From contig CAZQCJ010000033.1 of the NCBI GenBank assembly GCA_964591885.1, positions 1 through 21,902 of the forward strand: a DNA stretch of 21,902 nt. The letters are read 5' to 3'. Source of the stretch: CAZQCJ01 sp964591885. Lineage in GTDB: Bacteria > Patescibacteriota > Microgenomatia > PFEM01 > JAPLYW01. The notes beneath the pieces are model-generated. The model made no database searches and had not been told where the DNA came from. It saw only the letters and a program-made list of their open reading frames with translations. This document shows positions 1-6,867 of this stretch, one piece after another; position 1 is the first letter of the stretch, and the number at the start of each line of letters is the position of its first letter. The position numbers and the translations under genes were made by a program.

Positions 1-1154
1 AAAAAACCAACCCCAACACCTAATAATATCATAATAAGAGGCTCAATCGCCGTTGTCAATCCTTTAACAGCATTATCAGCTTCCTGTTCAAAATAGACAG
101 AAACCTTTCCCAAAACTTCATCCAACTTACCGGTTTCCTCGCCAACAGCCACCATCTGCGGTAAAATGGGGGGGAAAATTTCCGTTTTAGCTAAAGCCAT
201 AGCCAAAGGCAGGCCCTTTTCAACTTCCTTGGAAACTTCTTTCATTTTTTCTTCATAATTAGGGCTGTTTAAAGATTTAGTAGTCACATCAATTGCTTCC
301 ACAATCAAAATACCGCTCCCAATTAACAAACCCAAGGTACGAGTAAATTCTGTTAAGATCATACTCTTTCTTAATTTGCCGACAATCGGAACTTTAAACA
401 AAAACTCGTCGAATTGGAGACGGAAAAGGGGATTTTTTGATAAAAGGCGACCTAAAAAAAACAAACCACCAATAAGAGTTAGAGCCAGCCACCAATAATT
501 AGTTGCAAACTTAGAAAGAGCAATTAAAAACTTCGTTGTTGGCGGTAAATCAGCTTGAAATTCCTCATAAATAATTGTTAACTTAGGAATAACAAAAATA
601 ATCATCACTGCTATTACAGCAATCATCCCGCCAATAACAATCACAGGATAAACCATTGCTCCTTTAATTTTTCGTCTGAATTCAGATTGTTTTTCTAGAT
701 TGTCAGCCAGTCGCGACAAAACCTTATCCAAAACACCAGCAGTTTCTCCGGAACGAATCAGAGCAATGTAAATTCGATCAAAAACCGCACTATGTTTTTC
801 CAAAGCTTCAGCTAAACTTACACCACTTTCCACATCACGTAAAACATCACTGATTAAACGCCCCAGCGAAGGAGAGGTCTGGGGTTCCAAAATACTTAAA
901 GACTCCGTAATTGTCATCCCGGAATTAATCATTGTTGCGAGCTGACGAGTAAAGTTAACTTTATCCTGAACCGTAATTCTTCCCAAACCTTTTTTTACCT
1001 GAAAGACTAAATTTTCTTCCTTTTTGTTTAAAGCGATTATTAACAAACCACGCTCACGTAAAATTTTTGCCGCTTGATTAATGTTGCTTGCTTCAACAAG
1101 ACCGCTAGCTGTTTTACCGTTTTTATCCTTAACTTTATATTTAAATTTTTCCAT
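1..1154 (-). CDS. pilC: Type IV pilus inner-membrane platform protein PilC (GspF family), 3' end cut by window edge
   Basis: The minus strand reads open from an ATG at 1154 to the window edge, giving 384 residues of a family usually near 400, so only a short C-terminal tail is missing. My translation starts MEKFKYKVKDKNGKTASGLV and contains two copies of the GspF (T2SSF) helical domain: one around residues 65-190 (TRQLATMINSGM, then ALIRSGETAGVLDKVLSRLA) and one around 265-384 (TEFTRTLGLLIGSGI, then PQMVAVGEETGKLDEVLGKV). Hydrophobic segments follow the first domain (about 168-193 and 213-235). PilC is the membrane platform on which the PilB and PilT motors act, and it lies directly downstream of both in the same orientation. 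Family assignment is secure. PilC rather than GspF is inferred from the pilT neighbour. Confidence 0.93.
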   Translation of the reverse strand, partial: MEKFKYKVKDKNGKTASGLVEASNINQAAKILRERGLLIIALNKKEENLVFQVKKGLGRITVQDKVNFTRQLATMINSGMTITESLSILEPQTSPSLGRLISDVLRDVESGVSLAEALEKHSAVFDRIYIALIRSGETAGVLDKVLSRLADNLEKQSEFRRKIKGAMVYPVIVIGGMIAVIAVMIIFVIPKLTIIYEEFQADLPPTTKFLIALSKFATNYWWLALTLIGGLFFLGRLLSKNPLFRLQFDEFLFKVPIVGKLRKSMILTEFTRTLGLLIGSGILIVEAIDVTTKSLNSPNYEEKMKEVSKEVEKGLPLAMALAKTEIFPPILPQMVAVGEETGKLDEVLGKVSVYFEQEADNAVKGLTTAIEPLIMILLGVGVGF

Positions 1155-1159
1155 AAAAA

Positions 1160-1188
1160 TTTAAAACAAGATTTTTTTTGAATGTTAA
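1160..1188 (-). promoter_or_regulatory. Possible pilC promoter in the 68-bp pilT-pilC gap
   Basis: On the minus strand a TTAACA -35-like box (1183-1188) is followed after 17 bp by TTTAAA (1160-1165), five bases before the pilC ATG. No Shine-Dalgarno precedes pilC. The -10 is weak and the region is nearly all A/T, so a chance match is quite possible. Confidence 0.35.
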
Positions 1189-1222
1189 TGAAAAAAAGAT
1201 TGATATCTGAACTTTTCCATAT

Positions 1223-2281
1223 TTAACGGTTCTTAGTTAATCTCATTAACTCTTCTGGTCTCAAGGCAAAAGCCCGAGCCGTTTCAAGGCTAACTTTACC
1301 TTCTTTAACTAATTGAGCCAAATCCATTTCCAGTGTTTTTGTTCCCAGCTCAGAAGAAGTTTGAAGAATAGTGTCAATCATTTGGGTTTTCCCTTCACGA
1401 ACGGCATTAGCGACCGCTGGAGTATTGATCAAAATTTCAACAGCCGGAATTCTCCCTCCTGACAGAGACGGTAACAACCGCTGTGAAAGAACCGCTTCCA
1501 AGACTGAAGCCAGTTGGGTTTTAATTTGAGCTTGTTGATTAGCCGGAAAAACATCGATAATTCGGTTAATCGTCTGAGCCGCTGAATTAGTATGGAGAGT
1601 AGCAAAAACTAAATGGCCTGTTTCGGCAATGGTCAAAGCCGAAGCGATAGTTTCATAATCTCTCATTTCACCAACCATAACAACATCAGGATCTTCCCTT
1701 AAACAAGAGCGAAGGGCAATCTGCCACGAATGGGTATCGGCCCGAAGCTCTCTTTGGGAAACAATTGCTTTCTGATGACGAAAAACGTATTCTATCGGGT
1801 CTTCAATGGTCACTATATGAACCGGACGAGTTTGAATAATTTCATCAATCATTGCTGCTAAAGTTGTTGATTTCCCGTGACCGGTCGGACCTGTGACTAA
1901 GATAAAACCTTGTTTCAATTGGGTAAATTGATGACAGATTTCCGGCAAGCCAAGTTCGTTGATTTTGGGAATTTGATTGGGGATAAGTCTTAAAGCCGCA
2001 GCTAAATTCCCTTTTTGATAGTAGGTATTAATACGAAAACGCCCTTGCCCTTGATAATCAAAAGAAAAATCAAGTTCTTTATTAACTAATAAAATTTCTT
2101 TTTGCTCATCGTTAACCAAGGCAAAAACTAATTTTTCGGCTTCTTGAGGAGTTAAAACCTCCTTACCAGTAATAGGGGAGAGGATTCCATTGACGCGGAC
2201 CATCGGTGGCACCCCGGAAATTAAGTGCAAATCAGACGCTTTTTTATTAATGGTATATTCTAATAATTCTTTTACTTCCAT
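1223..2281 (-). CDS. pilT: Type IV pilus retraction ATPase PilT
   Basis: The 352-aa protein has normal PilT length and architecture: an N-terminal PAS-like domain (ASDLHLISGVPPMVRVNG near residues 15-32) and a RecA-like motor. The Walker A loop is GPTGHGKST (131-139), the Asp box is TIEDPIEYVF (158-167), Walker B is DVVMVGEMRD (199-208) and the His box is GHLVFATLHT (222-231). NAVREGKTQMI near 295 corresponds to the AIRNLIRE retraction motif, which separates PilT from PilB. PilT powers pilus disassembly and twitching or DNA uptake. The gene lies between pilB and pilC, and its ATG at 2281 has no Shine-Dalgarno. One oddity is His at the fourth variable position of Walker A, where Ser is usual. 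Confidence 0.96.
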   Translation of the reverse strand: MEVKELLEYTINKKASDLHLISGVPPMVRVNGILSPITGKEVLTPQEAEKLVFALVNDEQKEILLVNKELDFSFDYQGQGRFRINTYYQKGNLAAALRLIPNQIPKINELGLPEICHQFTQLKQGFILVTGPTGHGKSTTLAAMIDEIIQTRPVHIVTIEDPIEYVFRHQKAIVSQRELRADTHSWQIALRSCLREDPDVVMVGEMRDYETIASALTIAETGHLVFATLHTNSAAQTINRIIDVFPANQQAQIKTQLASVLEAVLSQRLLPSLSGGRIPAVEILINTPAVANAVREGKTQMIDTILQTSSELGTKTLEMDLAQLVKEGKVSLETARAFALRPEELMRLTKNR

Positions 2282-2290
2282 TATCTTTTA

Positions 2291-2318
2291 AATATATTTC
2301 AAACTTGCAAAACAACAA
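2291..2318 (-). promoter_or_regulatory. Possible pilT promoter (leaderless)
   Basis: Within the 45-bp pilB-pilT gap the minus strand has TTGTTG (2313-2318), a 16-bp spacer and TATATT (2291-2296), nine bases before the pilT ATG. This agrees with the leaderless pattern seen elsewhere in the window, but the spacing is short and read-through from pilB is equally possible. Confidence 0.38.
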
Positions 2319-2326
2319 GGTTTCCC

Positions 2327-4066
2327 TTATTCTTCCGCTACTCTTAATACTTCTTCTATGGTAGTTATTCCTTCTATAACTTTCAAGTAACCGTCTTGTT
2401 TCATGGTAATCATTCCTTCCTCCAAAGCCTGTTTCTGAATAGCTCCAGCTGCAGACCTCTCAAGAGTTAGACGAGCAATCTTTTCCGTAATCGGTAAAAC
2501 TTCAAAAATTCCCACTCGACCCAAAAAGCCGGTATTATTACATTCAGCACACTTTTTACCCCGGTAGAGTTTTAATTTTTCGTCCTTCTGCTGATAAAGA
2601 GGACCCAAAACTTTTTTAATATCTTCTGCCACTTCTGTAACTGGAGTATAGCTTTCTTTACAATGTTCACAAGTACGCCTCAAAACTCTTTGAGCCACAA
2701 TGCAAGTCATTGCTGAAGCCAATAAGAAAGGCTCTCCGCCTAAATCTAGAAGACGAGGAATAGCCCCAGCTGCATCATTAGTATGAAGAGTAGAAAAAAC
2801 CAGATGGCCGGTTAAGGCAGCTTGAATAGCTAACTCGGTAGTTTCTTTATCGCGAATCTCTCCAACCATGATAATATTTGGATCTTGCCGCAAAAAACTT
2901 CTCATCCCTGAAGCAAAGGTTAAACCAGCCGCCGGATTAACCTGGACTTGATTGACACCTAAAATCTGATATTCTACCGGATCTTCCAGGGTAATAATAT
3001 TAACTTTAGCGGTATTAATCCGTGATAAAGCGGAATATAAAGTAGTTGTTTTACCAGAACCGGTAGGTCCACAAACAATAATAATTCCATGAGGTCTTAA
3101 AATGGCATCTTCCAGGTTTTTCAAAGCTCTTCCCCTTAAACCTAGTTCCGGCAAATCAGGAACCCCGCCGGATTTTTTCAATAACCTCATAACTATTTTT
3201 TCTCCGAAAACAGTCGGCAGAGAAGAAACACGCAAATCTACTTCTTGATTATCTGCCTTGAAGTTAAAACGGCCATCCTGAGGAATTCTCTTTTCGTCAA
3301 TCTTCATCCCCGAAAGAATTTTAATACGGGAAATAACTGCTTCATGAACTTTCTTTGGCAAAATTAATTTTTCGTGCAAAATCCCGTCAATTCGGTAACG
3401 AATTCTAGTCTTGTCCTCATGGGGCTCAATGTGAACGTCTGAAGCCCTCGCCTTAATAGCAAACTCTAAAACAGTAGCAACAATTTTGGCTACCGGTGCT
3501 TCACGGATAACATTCCCCAAATTAGCAATATCAATTGTTTGGCTCTCCGGCGCCAGAGGGCTAACCTCTTTAAGAGCGGCTTTAACTTCAGCAGAAAGAG
3601 GTTGATCGTAAGCACTCGCAATCGTCTTATTTATCTTTTCTGTTGTCCCCATAAAGGGCTTAATTTTTGCTCCGGCTTTCTTTTCGATAAATTCAATCGT
3701 TTCTAAATCCAAGGGATTAGACATCGCTACGGAGAGTTCGTTTTTGGCCCGATCATAATCAAAAGGAATTAAAATATATTTTTCCGCCACTGCTCGGGGA
3801 ATCAAGCTTAAGCTTTCGGGAGAAATAGCTTTTTCGTCAGGATCAATAAAGGGAATATTATAAAGCTCTGCTTCAGCCCGAGCAATTTGTTGTTCATTGG
3901 CAAAATTATGAGTAAGAATAATTTGTTTCAGTGACTGGCCGGTATTAATATTTTCCAACTTAACCGTCTTCAGTTTTTCTTCTGAAAGAATGCCAGTAGT
4001 AAACAAAATATCGGCAATTGTCTTTTCCGAAGATGAATTAACTGGCGTCTGGACAGTAGAAACCAT
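2327..4066 (-). CDS. pilB: Type IV pilus assembly ATPase PilB (GspE family)
   Basis: This 579-aa protein is the extension motor that drives pilin polymerisation at the inner membrane. An N-terminal GspE/MshE domain spans roughly residues 15-150 (ILSEEKLKTVKLENI). It is followed by RASDVHIEPHEDKTRIRYRI (about 206-225), Walker A GPTGSGKTTT (333-342), Asp box LEDPVEYQ, Walker B IIMVGEIRD (about 398-406) and GHLVFSTLHTNDA. The tetracysteine zinc site (RTCEHCKE and KKCAECNNTG) near 475-515 is typical of PilB and absent from PilT. I chose the ATG at 4066. The open frame extends 48 codons further to 4210, but that part is not GspE-like, overlaps divergent holB and runs across a good promoter whose -10 lies just upstream of 4066. 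Confidence 0.95.
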   Translation of the reverse strand: MVSTVQTPVNSSSEKTIADILFTTGILSEEKLKTVKLENINTGQSLKQIILTHNFANEQQIARAEAELYNIPFIDPDEKAISPESLSLIPRAVAEKYILIPFDYDRAKNELSVAMSNPLDLETIEFIEKKAGAKIKPFMGTTEKINKTIASAYDQPLSAEVKAALKEVSPLAPESQTIDIANLGNVIREAPVAKIVATVLEFAIKARASDVHIEPHEDKTRIRYRIDGILHEKLILPKKVHEAVISRIKILSGMKIDEKRIPQDGRFNFKADNQEVDLRVSSLPTVFGEKIVMRLLKKSGGVPDLPELGLRGRALKNLEDAILRPHGIIIVCGPTGSGKTTTLYSALSRINTAKVNIITLEDPVEYQILGVNQVQVNPAAGLTFASGMRSFLRQDPNIIMVGEIRDKETTELAIQAALTGHLVFSTLHTNDAAGAIPRLLDLGGEPFLLASAMTCIVAQRVLRRTCEHCKESYTPVTEVAEDIKKVLGPLYQQKDEKLKLYRGKKCAECNNTGFLGRVGIFEVLPITEKIARLTLERSAAGAIQKQALEEGMITMKQDGYLKVIEGITTIEEVLRVAEE

Positions 4067-4075
4067 ATATATTTT

Positions 4076-4104
4076 ATTATCGGTAAAGTATGTTAAAATG
4101 TCAA
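4076..4104 (-). promoter_or_regulatory. pilB promoter, leaderless
   Basis: The minus strand carries a perfect -35 TTGACA (4099-4104), a 17-bp spacer and GATAAT (4076-4081). The pilB ATG lies nine bases beyond the -10, so transcription should start at or within about three bases of the start codon. There is no Shine-Dalgarno. This is the main argument for starting pilB at 4066. Confidence 0.75.
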
Positions 4105-4139
4105 CAGAATAAGCAAACTTGTTTTTCGTAAAACTCAAA

Positions 4140-4844
4140 ATGTTGGCTTCAATTTTAATCACCGGCGCTAATAAACAAAAAAGACAAGAAAGAGCTTTAA
4201 TTGAAGCCAAAAATTTTTTAGGTGGCCAAACGAAAAATAATCCTGATTTTCATCTAATTGAAGGAGAAAAATCAATCAAAATTGCTCAAATTAAAGAGCT
4301 AAAGGAGAAGGTTTCTCTAAAACCATTTTCAGCCGAAGCTGTTGTTGTTTTGATTAATGAAGCAGAGAAAATGACCCTACCAGCTCAAAATTCTTTGTTA
4401 AAAGTTCTTGAGGAGCCACCACAAAGTTCAAGGATTATCCTAACGGCTCCGAACGGAAAGAATCTTCTCCCAACAATTGCTTCACGCTGTCAAACAATTC
4501 ATCTTTCAGATAAAAAAGCCCCTGATCAATTAATTATTGACTCCCAAGCTCCAATTTTTAACTCTCTTTTATCATCTTCACCTGGTCAAAAAATTTTAAT
4601 GGTTGAAAAATATAGCCAAAATCAGGAACAAGCTCTGGAATTCTGTCAAAACCAAATTTTCTTTTTAAGAGAGCTTCTTCGCCAAAAAATTCAAGATTCA
4701 AAAAAAAATCATCGACAAAACAACTTAGGGGTAAAACAAATAGCTAAAATTATTCATAATTTACAAAAGAGTCTTATTCTTTTAAAGAGCAATGTTAACC
4801 CCCGCTTACTCATAGAAAATCTCTTGATTTCCTACCCAGTTTAG
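4140..4844 (+). CDS. holB: DNA polymerase III delta' subunit (HolB-like clamp-loader AAA+ protein)
   Basis: This 234-aa protein carries the delta' core: VVVLINEAEKMTLPAQNSLLKVLEEPP (Walker B-like region plus sensor, about 78-104) and TIASRCQTI (about 121-129), the SRC motif delta' uses to reach the ATP site of the adjacent clamp-loader subunit. The N-terminus ITGANKQKRQERAL has no P-loop, as expected for a non-hydrolysing delta'. The protein is short against the ~330 aa of E. coli delta' and lacks a zinc module. A TTG at 4119 would add seven residues, but ATG 4140 gives the usual short leader. No Shine-Dalgarno and no clear promoter were found. It diverges from pilB and precedes gyrB by 17 bp. 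Confidence 0.85.
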   Translation: MLASILITGANKQKRQERALIEAKNFLGGQTKNNPDFHLIEGEKSIKIAQIKELKEKVSLKPFSAEAVVVLINEAEKMTLPAQNSLLKVLEEPPQSSRIILTAPNGKNLLPTIASRCQTIHLSDKKAPDQLIIDSQAPIFNSLLSSSPGQKILMVEKYSQNQEQALEFCQNQIFFLRELLRQKIQDSKKNHRQNNLGVKQIAKIIHNLQKSLILLKSNVNPRLLIENLLISYPV

Positions 4845-4852
4845 GTTAAAAT
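4824..4852 (+). promoter_or_regulatory. gyrB promoter, leaderless
   Basis: TTGATT (4824-4829), a 17-bp spacer and TAAAAT (4847-4852) place the transcription start at about 4859-4862, on the gyrB ATG (4862). A second TATAAT abuts the ATG (4856-4861) but cannot serve this start because no room remains for initiation. The -35 overlaps the end of holB, so gyrB can be transcribed independently. Confidence 0.65.
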
Positions 4853-4861
4853 AAGTATAAT

Positions 4862-6778
4862 ATGCCCACTCCATCCGACTATAATGCATCACAGATTAAA
4901 GTCCTTGAAGGCTTAGAGCCAGTTAGACGCCGACCAGGAATGTATATTGGTTCCACTGATGGAAAAGGCCTTCATCATCTTTTAATTGAAGTCGTTGATA
5001 ATTCTGTTGACGAGTCATTAATGGGTTTTACCAAAAATATTTGGATTACCTTAAAAAATGACGGCTCAGCTATTATTAAAGACGACGGACGAGGAATCCC
5101 TGTTGATAAACACAAATCCGGCCTTTCGGCTTTAGAAGTCGCTATGACCAAGCTCCACGCCGGAGCTAAGTTTGACAGTCAAACATATAAAGTTTCCGGA
5201 GGGCTTCACGGTGTCGGCATCTCGGTTGTTAATGCCTTATCTTCCTATTTAAAAGTTGAGGTCCATCGTGGGGGTAAAAAATATATCCAAGAGTACAAAA
5301 GAGGTAAAGCGATAACACCGGTTCAGGAAAAAGGGAGAGCCAGTGACAGCGGAACAACTACCATTTTCATCCCCGATAAAGAAATTTTTAAAGAGGAAAA
5401 CGTTTTTAGTTATAAAATTGTTGAGGAATTAATCCGAGAAAGAGCTTATTTAGTTCCTGGTTTAAAATTCTATTTAAAAGACGAAAGAAACAATCGTTCT
5501 GCTCAATTTTATTTTGAGGGCGGAGTAAAATCGTTAGTTAGTTTTTTAAATCGTAATAAAAAGACACTTCATGAAGCTATTTTTATTAACGGAGGCGAAG
5601 GGGAAATTAATTGTGAGGTTGCTATTCAATTTAACGACAGTTTTTCGGAAAATATAGAATCTTTTGTTAATGTTATTAACACCAAAGATGGGGGAACACA
5701 TTTAACCGGTTTTCGTATTGCTTTAACCCGTACGATTAATGATTATGGTAAAAAATCCGGTTTTCTTAAAGAAGGTAATGGTGGTTTCACTGGCGATGAC
5801 ACTAAAGAAGGTTTAACTGCCGTTGTTGCCATTAGAATGCCAACTGATAAAATTCAATTTGAGTCACAAACTAAGGCTAAGCTTAATAATTCCGAAGTTC
5901 AGGGAATTGTGGCTACGGTTGTTAAAAATGGTTTAGATATTTATTTTGAGGAACATCCAGCTGAAGCAAAAAAAATTATTGAGAAAATTAATTTGGCTGC
6001 AAGAGCCAGAATGGCTGCCAGAGCAGCTAAAGAAGCAGTTATTAGAAAAAGTGAGTTTTTTGCTAATTCTTTGCCCGGTAAACTGGCTGATTGTCAAGAA
6101 AAAGACCCCTCACAATCAGAGCTTTTTATTGTCGAAGGCGATTCAGCCGGAGGTTCAGCAAAGCAGGGGAGAAATCGTAAATTTCAGGCTATTTTACCTT
6201 TAGGAGGTAAAATCTTAAATACAGAAAGGGCCCATTTGGACAAAATTATTAACTTCGAAGAATTAAAAGATCTAATTATCGCTTTAGGAATGGGGATAGG
6301 GGAGACTTTAAATCTAAGTAAAATTAGATATCAGCGTATTATTGTTATGACTGATGCTGATGTTGACGGTGAACATATTACAACTTTACTTTTAACTTTC
6401 TTTTACCGTCACCTAAAACCGCTTGTCGAACAAGGTTTTCTTTATATTGCCCTTCCGCCTCTTTATAAAATCCAGGTTGGTAAAGAGAATTATTATGTCT
6501 ACAATGAAGAAGAAAAAAATAAAGTAATTTCAAAAATTAAATCTCAAAATGCTAAACTTAAGAAACTCAATATTCAACGCTATAAAGGTCTTGGGGAAAT
6601 GAATCCTCATCAATTATGGGAAACGACCATGAATCCAGAAAATCGTATTCTAAAACAAATCGCCGTTGAGGATGCTCAAAAAGCTGATGAGGTTTTTACA
6701 ATGTTAATGGGGAATGAAGTTTTACCTAGAAAAAGATTTATACAAACACACGCTAAGACAGCTAATCTTGATGTTTAG
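4862..6778 (+). CDS. gyrB: DNA gyrase subunit B
   Basis: This 638-aa protein is the ATPase subunit of gyrase. The GHKL ATP site shows EVVDNSVDES (43-52; Asn47 binds Mg-ATP), DDGRGIPV (74-81) and GGLHGVGISVVNALS (113-127). The transducer domain follows (QTKAKLNN near 342). The TOPRIM domain has IVEGDSAGGSAKQGR (about 423-437) and TDADVDGEH (about 496-504), whose acidic residues bind the catalytic metals. IQRYKGLGEMNPHQLW near 575 is the conserved C-terminal block. The length matches the short GyrB type without the proteobacterial insertion. It sits 89 bp before gyrA. Gyrase rather than topoisomerase IV is supported by the GyrA box in the partner. Confidence 0.97.
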   Translation: MPTPSDYNASQIKVLEGLEPVRRRPGMYIGSTDGKGLHHLLIEVVDNSVDESLMGFTKNIWITLKNDGSAIIKDDGRGIPVDKHKSGLSALEVAMTKLHAGAKFDSQTYKVSGGLHGVGISVVNALSSYLKVEVHRGGKKYIQEYKRGKAITPVQEKGRASDSGTTTIFIPDKEIFKEENVFSYKIVEELIRERAYLVPGLKFYLKDERNNRSAQFYFEGGVKSLVSFLNRNKKTLHEAIFINGGEGEINCEVAIQFNDSFSENIESFVNVINTKDGGTHLTGFRIALTRTINDYGKKSGFLKEGNGGFTGDDTKEGLTAVVAIRMPTDKIQFESQTKAKLNNSEVQGIVATVVKNGLDIYFEEHPAEAKKIIEKINLAARARMAARAAKEAVIRKSEFFANSLPGKLADCQEKDPSQSELFIVEGDSAGGSAKQGRNRKFQAILPLGGKILNTERAHLDKIINFEELKDLIIALGMGIGETLNLSKIRYQRIIVMTDADVDGEHITTLLLTFFYRHLKPLVEQGFLYIALPPLYKIQVGKENYYVYNEEEKNKVISKIKSQNAKLKKLNIQRYKGLGEMNPHQLWETTMNPENRILKQIAVEDAQKADEVFTMLMGNEVLPRKRFIQTHAKTANLDV

Positions 6779-6823
6779 TTAAGCTCTCCAGTTTAATTAA
6801 ATAAACACAAATTCTTTTATTTA

Positions 6824-6854
6824 AAATTATTTATTTTAACAAAATAAATAATTT
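6824..6854 (+). repeat. Perfect A/T-only inverted repeat in the gyrB-gyrA gap
   Basis: A 14-bp perfect inverted repeat (6824-6837 and 6841-6854) with a 3-base AAC loop fills the middle of the 89-bp gap between gyrB and gyrA. A second overlapping 14-bp palindrome lies at 6852-6865, just before the gyrA ATG (6868). The stem contains no G or C and is not followed by a T-run, so it is not a standard Rho-independent terminator. It could extrude as a cruciform, act as a supercoiling-sensitive element for gyrA, or shape mRNA processing. Those roles are speculation. A/T composition alone makes such palindromes likelier. Confidence 0.7.
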
Positions 6855-6867
6855 AATTAATTAAATT

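Noticed and set aside
4067..4210. 48-codon N-terminal extension of PilB
   Set aside because: It crosses the pilB promoter and overlaps divergent holB, and its residues do not resemble the GspE N-terminal domain.
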